This document shows, one piece after another, positions 1 through 8,181 of a stretch of DNA of 64,000 nt (positions are counted from its first letter, which is position 1; the number at the start of each line of letters is the position of its first letter). This stretch comes from Maridesulfovibrio sp. GTDB taxonomy: Bacteria > Desulfobacterota > Desulfovibrionia > Desulfovibrionales > Desulfovibrionaceae. Location of the stretch: the NCBI RefSeq assembly GCF_963678865.1, contig NZ_OY787459.1, positions 1,268,501 through 1,332,500 on the forward strand, written 5' to 3'. Below the pieces are notes generated by a model. That model did no database searches, was not told the DNA's origin, and saw only the letters and a program-made list of their open reading frames with translations. A program made the position numbers and the translations under genes.

Positions 1-114
1 GTTGCAACTGAAATGACTGAGTTCACCCGTAACCAGATCCTGACCCAGTCTGCAGTAGCCATGCTCTCGCAGGCTAACAGCATGCCCAGAATGGCAATGC
101 AGCTCATCGGTTAA
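1..114 (+). CDS. Flagellin, C-terminal end (5' truncated)
   Basis: The first 37 codons in frame 1 end at TAA 112-114. They read as the conserved C-terminal helix of bacterial flagellin: a segment with TRNQILTQSAVAMLSQAN followed by a short Met-rich tail ending in LIG. This D0 helix packs in the core of the filament and is bound by the FliS chaperone before export. Location next to fliD and fliS supports the call. The start lies outside the window, so length and paralogue type (FliC/FlaA/FlaB) cannot be judged. Confidence 0.9.
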   Translation, partial: VATEMTEFTRNQILTQSAVAMLSQANSMPRMAMQLIG

Positions 115-169
115 TAAAACCGCATACGCCGCATGAATCATTCTGACTAAGTCAGACCACATGAGAAAA

Positions 170-200
170 GCCGGGTCCGGCAAAACCGGCCCGGCTTTCT
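170..200 (+). terminator. Rho-independent terminator after flagellin gene
   Basis: A GC-rich hairpin (GCCGGG-T-CCGG paired with CCGGCCCGGC, loop CAAAA) is followed by TTTCTT. It lies 55 bases after the flagellin stop and separates that gene from fliD. Confidence 0.8.
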
Positions 201-257
201 TCACCTTAATCAAATCCGCTACTTAATACTTAACACAACTTAATTTTACATTAATAT

Positions 258-275
258 TTGGCATCCTGATTGCAA
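258..275 (+). promoter_or_regulatory. Sigma-54 (RpoN) promoter of fliD
   Basis: The sequence TTGGCATCCTGATTGCAA has the -24 GG (260-261) and -12 GC (272-273) with exactly 10 bases between them, and matches the RpoN consensus TGGCA-N6-TTGCA well. It lies about 50 bases before the fliD start. Middle and late flagellar genes are often RpoN-dependent in this group, so fliD-fliS probably need an enhancer-binding activator such as FlrC/FleQ. Confidence 0.75.
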
Positions 276-323
276 CGGATGAGGTGAGAATAGAATCAGG
301 GAAAAAAGTTCCCGGAGAAAATT

Positions 324-2060
324 ATGTCTGATTACACCTCAGGAAATATCAACTTTACCGGACTCGGGTCCGGAACCGACTTCCAGTCGCTTATCGACGG
401 GCTGATCAAGCTTGAGCGGGTCCATATCAACAGGCTCGAAAGCTGGAAAAGCACATGGAGTGATAAAGTTGAAAAATTTCAGGAACTGAACACCGCCCTT
501 CTCGGCCTTCAGAGCACGCTGAAGTCCATGGATACCCTTGATGAATTCATGACTAAAGCTGTGTCAACCACAGACGCAGACACAATAACAGCGACAGCTA
601 ACAGTGAAGCAGACATTGCCAGCCACACAATTGAAGTCAACCAGTTGGCACAAAATGATAAGATAGTAGGATTCAACGGACTTCCCTCTGAAAGCGATCA
701 ATTTTTTACCTCTACGGGGACATTTTCATTTTCATACGCAGGGGAATCAATAACACTTAGCAATATTCCAGCAGGAACGACCCTTCAGGGGTTCGTAAAT
801 ATGATCAATGCCCATGCCGACACGCGCGATAAAATCAGGGCTGCGACCATCGACGACGGAAGCGAAGTCCATTTACAGATTTACGGGCTGGATCTCGGTG
901 CAGACAATGTAATCATTCTCTCCAATATTTCCGGTGCAGTATATGACGAAACAAACTTTTTCCGTTCACAAAACGCCCAGAACTCTCAGATAAAAGTAGA
1001 TGGCTATCCTTTTTTAGCTGCTCAGTGGATTGAGCGCGATTCAAACACCATTGACGATGTTATTCCTGGTGTAACTCTAAATTTGAAAAAAACAACCCCC
1101 GCAGGTTCTCCCATCAATATCGGTATTACGACTGATAAAGAGGGAATGGTCGAAAACGTTCAAAATTTTGTCGAACAAACGAATGTTATCCGGGAAATGA
1201 TCAAGGACCTGACGTCGGTAAAAACTTCATCGGACTCTGCTAAGGGATCCATCCTCACCGGTAACTATGGTGTCGAACTTTTAATCGGCCAAAGATTGAA
1301 AGATGTAGTTGCCAACAAGGGTATCGGATTTTCATGGTTTTACGAAGACCCTGCCACCGGTCATACTTCGGGGGACAGGTACTCTGCTCTGTCCCAGTTG
1401 GGAATTAAGACCAACGCAGATAGCGGCGGCGCCAACATGGGTATGCTGGAGCTTGATACTGACGAACTGACAAAAGCCTTGAATGACGATCCGATGGCTG
1501 TGGCGAAACTTTTTGCGGCAAACTATATGGGAGAATCAGAATCCCCTAACCTGACTTACTTATCCCACATTAACGGAGTTACCAAAGCAGGGGACTACAA
1601 TGTTCAATATGAAGTAGCCGGCGGCACACTTATCTCTGCAAGTATCAACGGCCATACAGCATCAGTGGACCCCGGAACATGGCAGATCACCGGGGCATCT
1701 GGCACCGATGAAGCAGGTATGTCCCTACGTGTTGAAAACAGGGCAGACGGAACATACGGTAATGCCGACAGCAGCGCATCAGATGCTATGAATATCAACC
1801 TCAAGCTGGGTAAGATCAGTGAAATGGTTGGCATTCTTGGTGAAATAACCAGTAAAAACGGTCCTCTTGAAATTCTGCAGAACAACTACGACACCATCAT
1901 GAACAATATCGATAAGAAAATTGATTATGAAGAGGATCGGATTGCACTGAAGAAAAGAATGCTGACCGATAAATACGCTAGATTGGACAAGTTGCTTGGT
2001 AACTATCAGGGAAAAACAGCGGCACTGACTGCAAGTGTAACCCAGTTAATGAAGAGCTAA
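324..2060 (+). CDS. fliD: Flagellar hook-associated protein 2 (filament cap FliD)
   Basis: FliD forms the pentameric cap at the filament tip that folds incoming flagellin subunits. The 578-residue protein has the FliD N-terminal signature near residues 10-35 (GLGSGTDFQSLIDGLI, then a charged coiled coil) and the FliD C-terminal region up to about 570, ending in a coiled coil (about 510-575) rich in Lys, Asp and Tyr that would lie in the D0/D1 part. The length is normal for the family, whose middle domains vary. GGAGA lies 7 bases before the ATG. It follows an RpoN-type promoter and is 79 bases ahead of fliS, as in many flagellar clusters. Confidence 0.95.
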   Translation: MSDYTSGNINFTGLGSGTDFQSLIDGLIKLERVHINRLESWKSTWSDKVEKFQELNTALLGLQSTLKSMDTLDEFMTKAVSTTDADTITATANSEADIASHTIEVNQLAQNDKIVGFNGLPSESDQFFTSTGTFSFSYAGESITLSNIPAGTTLQGFVNMINAHADTRDKIRAATIDDGSEVHLQIYGLDLGADNVIILSNISGAVYDETNFFRSQNAQNSQIKVDGYPFLAAQWIERDSNTIDDVIPGVTLNLKKTTPAGSPINIGITTDKEGMVENVQNFVEQTNVIREMIKDLTSVKTSSDSAKGSILTGNYGVELLIGQRLKDVVANKGIGFSWFYEDPATGHTSGDRYSALSQLGIKTNADSGGANMGMLELDTDELTKALNDDPMAVAKLFAANYMGESESPNLTYLSHINGVTKAGDYNVQYEVAGGTLISASINGHTASVDPGTWQITGASGTDEAGMSLRVENRADGTYGNADSSASDAMNINLKLGKISEMVGILGEITSKNGPLEILQNNYDTIMNNIDKKIDYEEDRIALKKRMLTDKYARLDKLLGNYQGKTAALTASVTQLMKS

Positions 2061-2139
2061 TCTGAATCAAAATGTTTTTTAAAAAAACCTCTAATGTTTT
2101 CTGATAAGGCTGCCGATCAGTAAGTCAGGAGGAGCAAAT

Positions 2140-2682
2140 ATGAACAAAGCCGCTCAAGCTTATTTATCAACACAGATCCATACCACTTCCAAGGGAGAAC
2201 TTCTCCTTATGCTTTATGATGCTGCCATCAAATTCATGAAGCAGGCCAAGGTGAAGATCAACGAGAAAGACTATGCCGCCAAGGGAATCCTTATTTCCAA
2301 AGCAATTGAAGTCATTTCCGAACTTGCTTCCAGCCTGAACAAGGAGAAGGGTGGTGAGCTGGCTGAGAACCTCAGTAAGCTCTATATATACTGCAACACC
2401 AGACTGCTGCAGGCTAACCTTAAGATGGACACCGAAAAGCTCGATGAAGTAATCAAGATCATCGACGGCATTGCTTCCGCATACCGGGAAATCATCCCCA
2501 CGGAAGAAGCACAGGCTGCAGTTCCCCTGCAGGCCTCTGCCACTGCAAACAGCGGATCTACCAACGTAAACCGCAGCTTTGTAAATGATGCGGGATACGG
2601 ACTGCCGAAGGCACAAAATATACCTGCTCCCAATGCCTTCCAGCTGAAAAAGGCTGCTAACGCATACGGTGGCAGAGCATAA
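2140..2682 (+). CDS. fliS: Flagellin export chaperone FliS
   Basis: FliS binds the C-terminal helix of flagellin in the cytoplasm and stops premature polymerisation. Residues about 1-120 match the four-helix FliS fold, with the typical KGELLLMLYDAAIKFMKQA block near residues 18-36. The protein is 180 residues against roughly 125-150 in most species. The excess is a C-terminal tail (about 125-180) rich in Ala, Asn, Pro and Ser with no clear domain. A strong AGGAGG lies 7 bases before the ATG. It is the second gene after fliD and is closed by a UUCG-loop terminator. Confidence 0.95.
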   Translation: MNKAAQAYLSTQIHTTSKGELLLMLYDAAIKFMKQAKVKINEKDYAAKGILISKAIEVISELASSLNKEKGGELAENLSKLYIYCNTRLLQANLKMDTEKLDEVIKIIDGIASAYREIIPTEEAQAAVPLQASATANSGSTNVNRSFVNDAGYGLPKAQNIPAPNAFQLKKAANAYGGRA

Positions 2683-2725
2683 TACTCCGGCAACAATTTG
2701 CTCCGGATTACTTTACAGGTTATGT

Positions 2726-2752
2726 AGCCCCTGCTTCGGCAGGGGCTTTCTT
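2726..2752 (+). terminator. Terminator after fliS
   Basis: A perfect 9-bp stem AGCCCCTGC / GCAGGGGCT with a TTCG tetraloop is followed by TTCTT. It closes the fliD-fliS unit. Confidence 0.9.
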
Positions 2753-2820
2753 ACGTGGTCAGCCATATATATGAAGTCCATACTTTACATCGGGCTTTCT
2801 ATCTGCCATCTATTTTAATC

Positions 2821-3906
2821 ATGGGAAATAACAGAGTAAGGGTACTTCAAATATCTCCGTCACTGGGACTGGGCGGCACGGAAAAAGTCATGCAGTCTTT
2901 TGCTGCCAACCTGGATAGAAACACTTTTCAGACAGCAGTCTACTCCCCTACAGACGGGCCAAGGGGAAAACTCCTCCGCAAACAGGGTATTCCAACATTT
3001 ATCGGATCCGACCTCTTTTCCGTACTGGAAAAATTCACCCCCCATGTGGCCCACATCCATCGCGCGGGATGGACAGAACCGGGGTCACTGCGCCCTTTTA
3101 AACTGGCCCGGACCCCTGTACTGGTAGAAACAAATGTCTTTGGACATCACGACCCCAGTCCGGAAGCAAAGCTAATTGACCGTCATTTGTTTGTCTCCCG
3201 GTTCTGTGCAGAACGCTTCGCTAAAGTAAATTCCATCCCGGCCAGAGAACCGAAATACTCGGTACTTTATAATCCGGTCGATACAGACTTTTTTCGTGAT
3301 CACTGTCCGGCCGGTCGTGATCTTCCCCAAAACTCTTTTGGCAGAATTTCCCGGGCGGATAAGGGGAAATGGTCCAACCTCGCCCTTGAGTTCCTGCCCC
3401 TGCTGGAAGAACAGGTAAAGAAAAAAGAACTCCTTCCTTTCAGCTATAAAATCATCGGCGGCATTCCCGAAGCGCATCAATTTGTTGCTGACAAGAATCT
3501 GGAACAATATGTACATTTTCTGCCTCCGGTACTTACCGACGGAGAGATTGCCGAATTCCTCAATTCCATAAGTTTTCTGGTGCACGCTAATGATACCGGA
3601 GAATCATTCGGACTGGTCATTGCTGAAGCCATGGCGGCAGGACTTCCTGTCATAACCCACCCCAGCAGGGATATGCGTGACAACGCTCAACTGGAACTTG
3701 TTGATCATGGAGTAACCGGGTTCGTGGCCCGAACCGCCGCCGAATATGCACAAGCAGTTAAATTCCTGCTCACTCATCCCCATGAAGCCAAACAAATGGG
3801 TGAAAAAGGAAGAACCAAAGCTGAAAAATTATTCCGGGCACAGGATATCGCTACACAACTGGGACATATTTACCTGGAACTGCTAAAGACAAAAAAATTA
3901 ATTTAA
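2821..3906 (+). CDS. Glycosyltransferase family 4 (GT-B fold)
   Basis: This is a cytoplasmic sugar-nucleotide-dependent transferase of the GT4/RfaB-like group. The N-terminal half starts with a beta strand and the acceptor loop LGLGGTEKVMQ. The C-terminal half has the donor-site pattern ESFGLVIAEAMAAGLPVI, the usual E-x7-E motif. An upstream GTG at 2755 would add 22 residues, but it abuts the fliS terminator and has no ribosome site, so the ATG at 2821 (361 residues) is preferred although its own Shine-Dalgarno is weak. Position between fliS and another glycosyltransferase suggests flagellin glycosylation. Lipopolysaccharide or exopolysaccharide synthesis is also possible. Confidence 0.8.
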   Translation: MGNNRVRVLQISPSLGLGGTEKVMQSFAANLDRNTFQTAVYSPTDGPRGKLLRKQGIPTFIGSDLFSVLEKFTPHVAHIHRAGWTEPGSLRPFKLARTPVLVETNVFGHHDPSPEAKLIDRHLFVSRFCAERFAKVNSIPAREPKYSVLYNPVDTDFFRDHCPAGRDLPQNSFGRISRADKGKWSNLALEFLPLLEEQVKKKELLPFSYKIIGGIPEAHQFVADKNLEQYVHFLPPVLTDGEIAEFLNSISFLVHANDTGESFGLVIAEAMAAGLPVITHPSRDMRDNAQLELVDHGVTGFVARTAAEYAQAVKFLLTHPHEAKQMGEKGRTKAEKLFRAQDIATQLGHIYLELLKTKKLI

Positions 3907-3909
3907 AAT

Positions 3910-5097
3910 ATGCCACACAATTTTGAGCTCTACTCAGCCCGCATTCTTGATTACAGTCTGGCCGGACAACAGCAGGAAGAATTTAGCACCTGCCCCGGCA
4001 CAGCTACTGAAACTGCGGAGAAACACCTGCGCTTTGCTGATAGGCGCGGAGCAGACACGCTTATTCTTTTCGGAGCAGCAGATGGAAGACTGGCTGAAGC
4101 TCTGGTGAAAAAAAAGCACGCAGATCAAGAGCTGGTGATCTGCGATCTTTATCCTGAACAAATCAGACAGCTCAATTTGAGCGGCTTCGATAAAACGCTG
4201 GATGAAAGATGTGCAATTCTCACAGACTCGTCAATCTGGGCGCAATTACTTCTGCTTTTCCAGAACGGCTATGGTGCAACAGAGTCACACCTGATTTTAA
4301 ATCCCGGTCTGACCGGTAAAAGTAAATCCAGGCACCAGAACCTGCAAAAACTATTTTCCGGAACAAAGAACATAGAAATCCCGAATAAAGGCGAAAGCAG
4401 TACAATATCGGCGGCCGCAATTCTCAGCCCAGATGAACCGGAACTGGAAAAATTCATAAGTTGTTTTCCTGACTGGATTGAGGAGATTGTTCTGGTTTGG
4501 GATTGCCGTGAATCCGAAAGTATCCCGGAGTTGAGGAAATTTCATAATGCAGAAATTATCAATATCCGCCATCCCCTTAATGCGGACTTTTCCGCCCAAC
4601 GGAATTGTATGCTTACGCATTGTTCCGGCGATTGGATAATCTATCTGGATGCAGACGAGCGTCTTGATAATGAAAACTGGGAAATAGTCAGGAGGGCGGC
4701 AGCTTCCTCAGAATGCAAAAGTTGGTACCTGCCGCGCATGACTTTTTACCCCGATAAGGACCATTGCCGTGTCGGTTACGGACTCTGGCCTGACCTGCAG
4801 CTTAGGCTATTTAAAAACAATGACAAAATTAAATTTGTCAATAAAATCCATGAACAACTGACCGGACTGGAAGGATCGACAGGAATTCTGCCCGACTGCC
4901 CCATAAAGCACCTGACCCATCTCTTAAAAAGCAGAGAAAAAATAGAACTTAAGCTGAAAAACTTCGATCAATCCACCGACGGTAGATTCAACCATCATCT
5001 AGGAACTGAATATCCACATATTTTAAATGATTTTATCAGCCCCCGAAAAGGCTGTGAAGTAGGGCCATTATTGCTTCCGGACATTAATATGTCATAA
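3910..5097 (+). CDS. Glycosyltransferase family 2 with an extra N-terminal nucleotide-binding-like domain
   Basis: The 395-residue protein has two parts. Residues about 165-395 are a GT-A enzyme of the WaaE/SunS-like group: a beta strand ending in VLVWDCRES, then AQRN, and the metal-binding YLDADERLD near residue 250. Residues 1-150 form a separate domain with a glycine loop (LILFGAADGRLAEAL) and an acidic strand end (LVICDL) like the Rossmann core of methyltransferases or of Maf (motility accessory factor) proteins. The gene starts 3 bases after the preceding glycosyltransferase, so the two are co-transcribed. Modification of flagellin is the likely role by context, but the sugar is unknown. 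Confidence 0.75.
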   Translation: MPHNFELYSARILDYSLAGQQQEEFSTCPGTATETAEKHLRFADRRGADTLILFGAADGRLAEALVKKKHADQELVICDLYPEQIRQLNLSGFDKTLDERCAILTDSSIWAQLLLLFQNGYGATESHLILNPGLTGKSKSRHQNLQKLFSGTKNIEIPNKGESSTISAAAILSPDEPELEKFISCFPDWIEEIVLVWDCRESESIPELRKFHNAEIINIRHPLNADFSAQRNCMLTHCSGDWIIYLDADERLDNENWEIVRRAAASSECKSWYLPRMTFYPDKDHCRVGYGLWPDLQLRLFKNNDKIKFVNKIHEQLTGLEGSTGILPDCPIKHLTHLLKSREKIELKLKNFDQSTDGRFNHHLGTEYPHILNDFISPRKGCEVGPLLLPDINMS

Positions 5098-5184
5098 TGT
5101 TCATGCACAAATGGCATTGCCTAACAGTATAAAATTTATTAGGTCTGACCAAAATATTCAGACAAACAGCTTCAAGGAATTAAT

Positions 5185-6228
5185 ATGAAAGTTACTTGTC
5201 CCGAGTGCGATTTCAGCAGTGAGATTCCGGAGGATAAAATTCCCTCCACTGCCCAGATGGCAACCTGTCCGAAATGTCAGGCAAAATTCAAATTCAGAAA
5301 CCTTGATCAGGATACAGCCCCTCTTCCGGAGCCGAATCCTGAAGAAATCAGACATCCTGACCCCGAAGAAGAATATGGTGAAGCTGCAGCTTATGTTCAG
5401 CAGCATGCCCATGAAGAAATCTCTTCCGATGCTCAGGATCCGGTAAGCCCCGCTCCGTATGATGATCAATTCGGGCAGCAGCCTGAATACAAACTGGAAG
5501 ACCAGCCCGAAGAAGAAAAATCAGACTTATGGCAACGTCTTGATTCCATGAAACCCGAAGGCGATATCCATGAAGAAGAACAAGACTTCGGACCTGAAAG
5601 CAACGGAAACGAAGTCCCTTTTGAAAATCTGGAAAAGTACGGTTTTTTTCCCGGTTTTTTCCTGACCATCAAGCAAGTGATCCTCTCCCCGGCTAATTTT
5701 TTCAAGGATATGCCGCTAAAAGGATTTTTGATGCCCTTGTTCTTCTTTATCCTGCTGGCAGAATTTCAGGAAATCTGTAATTTCATATGGGCCATGACCG
5801 GAGTTGATTCCTCCATGGGCAGCGATGTCGGCAGGATCATGAATGATTCCATGATTGCGGATTCCCTGAAGGACGGAACAGGTCCGGCCCTGCTATCCCT
5901 GCTGCTATATCCATTGATGCTGGCCGGAATCAGCTTTCCGCTGATCGGTGTAACCCATATCCTGCTCATGATTTTCGGAGCTGGGGAAAAGGGTTTTCAG
6001 GCCACTTTCAGAGCTACGGCTTATTCCTATGCGCCTATTATCCTCTGCGTTATCCCCGTTGTCGGCGACATGATCGGCGCATTGATAAGTATGGCTATCT
6101 CAATTATCGCCTACAAAAATATCCATAATACGACATACATGCGGGTTGTTCTTTCAATGGTGATGCCTATTGTGTTACTGTTGGTCATTCTGGGCTTCTA
6201 CATGCAGTTCAACCAGCCCACAATCTAG
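5185..6228 (+). CDS. Zinc-ribbon / Yip1-domain membrane protein
   Basis: The N-terminus is a zinc ribbon of the MJ0042 type (C5, C8, C28, C31). A long acidic Glu/Asp/Pro linker (about 40-150) is probably disordered. From about 160 to 347 there are five or so hydrophobic segments typical of the Yip1 family, including Gly/Pro-rich helices near 185, 235, 260, 290 and 330. The soluble zinc ribbon would face the cytoplasm. Bacterial Yip1 proteins have no settled function. AAGGAATTAAT precedes the ATG. The next gene starts 16 bases downstream and probably shares the transcript. Confidence 0.75.
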   Translation: MKVTCPECDFSSEIPEDKIPSTAQMATCPKCQAKFKFRNLDQDTAPLPEPNPEEIRHPDPEEEYGEAAAYVQQHAHEEISSDAQDPVSPAPYDDQFGQQPEYKLEDQPEEEKSDLWQRLDSMKPEGDIHEEEQDFGPESNGNEVPFENLEKYGFFPGFFLTIKQVILSPANFFKDMPLKGFLMPLFFFILLAEFQEICNFIWAMTGVDSSMGSDVGRIMNDSMIADSLKDGTGPALLSLLLYPLMLAGISFPLIGVTHILLMIFGAGEKGFQATFRATAYSYAPIILCVIPVVGDMIGALISMAISIIAYKNIHNTTYMRVVLSMVMPIVLLLVILGFYMQFNQPTI

Positions 6229-6244
6229 CTGACCGGGGATATTT

Positions 6245-6580
6245 ATGTTTGGATGGATAAAAGGGAAAATGGACAATGCCAAGGAACGCATCCGCATTGC
6301 CAAAGAAATAAACCCTAAAAGCTTCAGGGTTATGGCCAGGGAAATTTCCGAGCTGGCCGATGCCTGTTCACAGGTATGTTCACCTGAAAGTGAGCTGTTG
6401 CAGAGAGTGGAAAGAATAAAAAGCGAAATGGAACAGCTCACCGAACTTACCCGCCAACCGGAATTCAGAAAACTCTCGGTACAGCGCAAGATGGAACTGA
6501 GACAAAGCCTGATTCAATCGAAGGAACAGATACTTGAATCCATGCAGGCGGCACCATCCCCCACCAAACTGATACAATAA
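6245..6580 (+). CDS. Small coiled-coil protein of unknown function
   Basis: The 111-residue protein is charged and almost entirely helical, with heptad-like Leu/Ile spacing from about residue 35 to 100 and no signal peptide or Cys pair except near residues 42-46. I do not recognise a family. It lies 16 bases after the Yip1-domain gene and is followed at once by a strong terminator, so it is likely the last gene of that pair and may be a partner of the membrane protein. Confidence 0.65.
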   Translation: MFGWIKGKMDNAKERIRIAKEINPKSFRVMAREISELADACSQVCSPESELLQRVERIKSEMEQLTELTRQPEFRKLSVQRKMELRQSLIQSKEQILESMQAAPSPTKLIQ

Positions 6581-6585
6581 AATCA

Positions 6586-6619
6586 AAAGCGGCTCTCCCG
6601 GCGGGAGCCGCTTTTTTCT
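6586..6619 (+). terminator. Terminator after the Yip1/coiled-coil pair
   Basis: AAAGCGG...CTCCC pairs with GGGAG-CCGCTTT around a GGC loop, with a two-base bulge, and runs into TTTTTTCTT. Confidence 0.9.
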
Positions 6620-6714
6620 TACCTGTAAACTCACGGCATATTTTTTGCTATATTTCCGGTACACGTAGTATGGTCAATTTTCAGACACGATAAAAAAACC
6701 ACCCGGTTAACGAC

Positions 6715-7863
6715 ATGAAAAAATTTCTGCTTATATTCGTCCTTGCCCTTTCGGCCTGCACACATTTTGAACCGCAGATAGCCACCCAGTCCATCTATTA
6801 TCATGATGCAGAGGTTCAGCTCTCGCAGCTTATGGTTTATTCAAGGCCGGAGAAGCCGCACTATGGTCCGCTTTCCGCTCTTTTTTACCCTTTCCACGTA
6901 ACCCAGACTATGTATAAAGGAAGCGACTGGGGGCATAGGGTTTCTAGAGGAATATGGCAGAACTGGACAGGACTGCAAATTTTTCCATCCATGGTCTATG
7001 ACGAAAAACTGACCTACCGCGGACTTGATGAAGCCCTTTTTACCGCCCGCTCGCGAGGCTACGACCTGCTGGTTGTAGGCTTCGTACCATACCTCTATCT
7101 GGGGCATACCATGGATGATTCAGCTTTGACTGTTCATGTAAAAATTTATGAAACCAAACGTGGGCAGATGGTCTGCTCCTTTGAACAAAGCGGACGTATT
7201 GAGAAAAAAATGGATGATGATTTCCTCATTGTCAAACGAGAACACCGCATGCCTGATTCAGCTTTCTATAATATAATTCAGGCTATTGCCACGGATATGG
7301 CAGTCCCGCTGACCTCATGGGCCCGTTACGAGAATACTGATCAGGGCATGATTGCCGGTCTGATGCCCAACATGGTTCAAATTCAGGCTCCCCCGCAGAA
7401 TGTTCAAACCGGGCAACAGAACAGTCCACGCAGCACACCGCAGGAAATGCAGGCACCGGCCCCCCGCAGCACAGAGGCCCCCGTCTCTGCAACTTCGCCG
7501 AAACCAACACCAAAACCGCGCTCAATCAACCTTGCAGTGCAGTTTGATGTGAATTCTTCCGATATCAAACCGGAATCGTACCCCCTGCTGAATGAACTCG
7601 GAAAAGCTCTAATCAGCGACAACCTGAAAAACAAGCGGGTTATAATCGGAGGTCACACCGACTCCGACGCATCTCCTGAATACAATATGAAACTGAGCAA
7701 AGAGCGGGCCGAAGCAGTAAAAAAATACCTGACTACTAATTTCCCCATTGCTCCCCAACGCATCGGGACTACAGGCTTCGGTGAATCCAATCCTCTAGTA
7801 CCCAATACCACCAAGTATAACAAATTGCTCAATAGACGTGTTCAAGTTTCCATTGCACCGTAA
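6715..7863 (+). CDS. Outer-membrane lipoprotein with C-terminal OmpA domain
   Basis: A lipoprotein signal (residues 1-15) ends in the lipobox LSAC with the acylated Cys at 15. Residues about 20-215 form an unassigned periplasmic domain. A Pro/Gln/Thr-rich linker (about 220-270) leads to an OmpA-like peptidoglycan-binding domain (about 275-382) with GGHTDSDASPEYNMKLS and the RAEAVKKYL helix. Such proteins anchor the outer membrane to the cell wall. The sequence ends at a terminator, so the gene is monocistronic. Confidence 0.85.
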   Translation: MKKFLLIFVLALSACTHFEPQIATQSIYYHDAEVQLSQLMVYSRPEKPHYGPLSALFYPFHVTQTMYKGSDWGHRVSRGIWQNWTGLQIFPSMVYDEKLTYRGLDEALFTARSRGYDLLVVGFVPYLYLGHTMDDSALTVHVKIYETKRGQMVCSFEQSGRIEKKMDDDFLIVKREHRMPDSAFYNIIQAIATDMAVPLTSWARYENTDQGMIAGLMPNMVQIQAPPQNVQTGQQNSPRSTPQEMQAPAPRSTEAPVSATSPKPTPKPRSINLAVQFDVNSSDIKPESYPLLNELGKALISDNLKNKRVIIGGHTDSDASPEYNMKLSKERAEAVKKYLTTNFPIAPQRIGTTGFGESNPLVPNTTKYNKLLNRRVQVSIAP

Positions 7864-7870
7864 ATAAAAG

Positions 7871-7910
7871 CCTCCCCACTTTAAATACACACCTAGTGGG
7901 GAGGTTTTTT
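7871..7910 (+). terminator. Terminator after OmpA-type lipoprotein gene
   Basis: A perfect 10-bp stem CCTCCCCACT / AGTGGGGAGG with a 14-base loop is followed by six T. Confidence 0.9.
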
Positions 7911-8076
7911 GTTTCATGTCCACTTTTCATTGATTATTCGATTCAAATATTTAATCATATTTTTCAATAGCTTAAGCCATACAGCCAAACCTCCCAATTA
8001 CCCCTTTTCCCCCGCCTACATTTGTGTTACTTGAAAACTCGCTCTCTCATTACGCATAACCGATTGATTTTCCCGG

Positions 8077-8104
8077 TTGACTGCTTATAAACAGTAATTA
8101 TTAT
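8077..8104 (+). promoter_or_regulatory. Candidate sigma-70 promoter of ahbC
   Basis: TTGACT (8077-8082) and TATTAT (8099-8104) are separated by 16 bases and lie about 80 bases before ahbC. The remaining gap from 7911 to 8181 is AT-rich and holds no gene I can support. Confidence 0.45.
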
Positions 8105-8181
8105 TACTTCCAACATAGGGAAAAACATCGTCAAAACTGATAGCCTGGCACGTTTTAACGCAGCTAGGGAGGATCTTATAA

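Noticed and set aside
2755-2820. An extended start of the first glycosyltransferase at a GTG
   Set aside because: It abuts the fliS terminator and lacks a ribosome site; the extra 22 residues do not fit the fold.
8144-8162. A possible RpoN promoter (TGGCACG...ACGCA) before ahbC
   Set aside because: There are 11 bases between GG and GC instead of 10, and it would leave only about 15 bases before the start codon.
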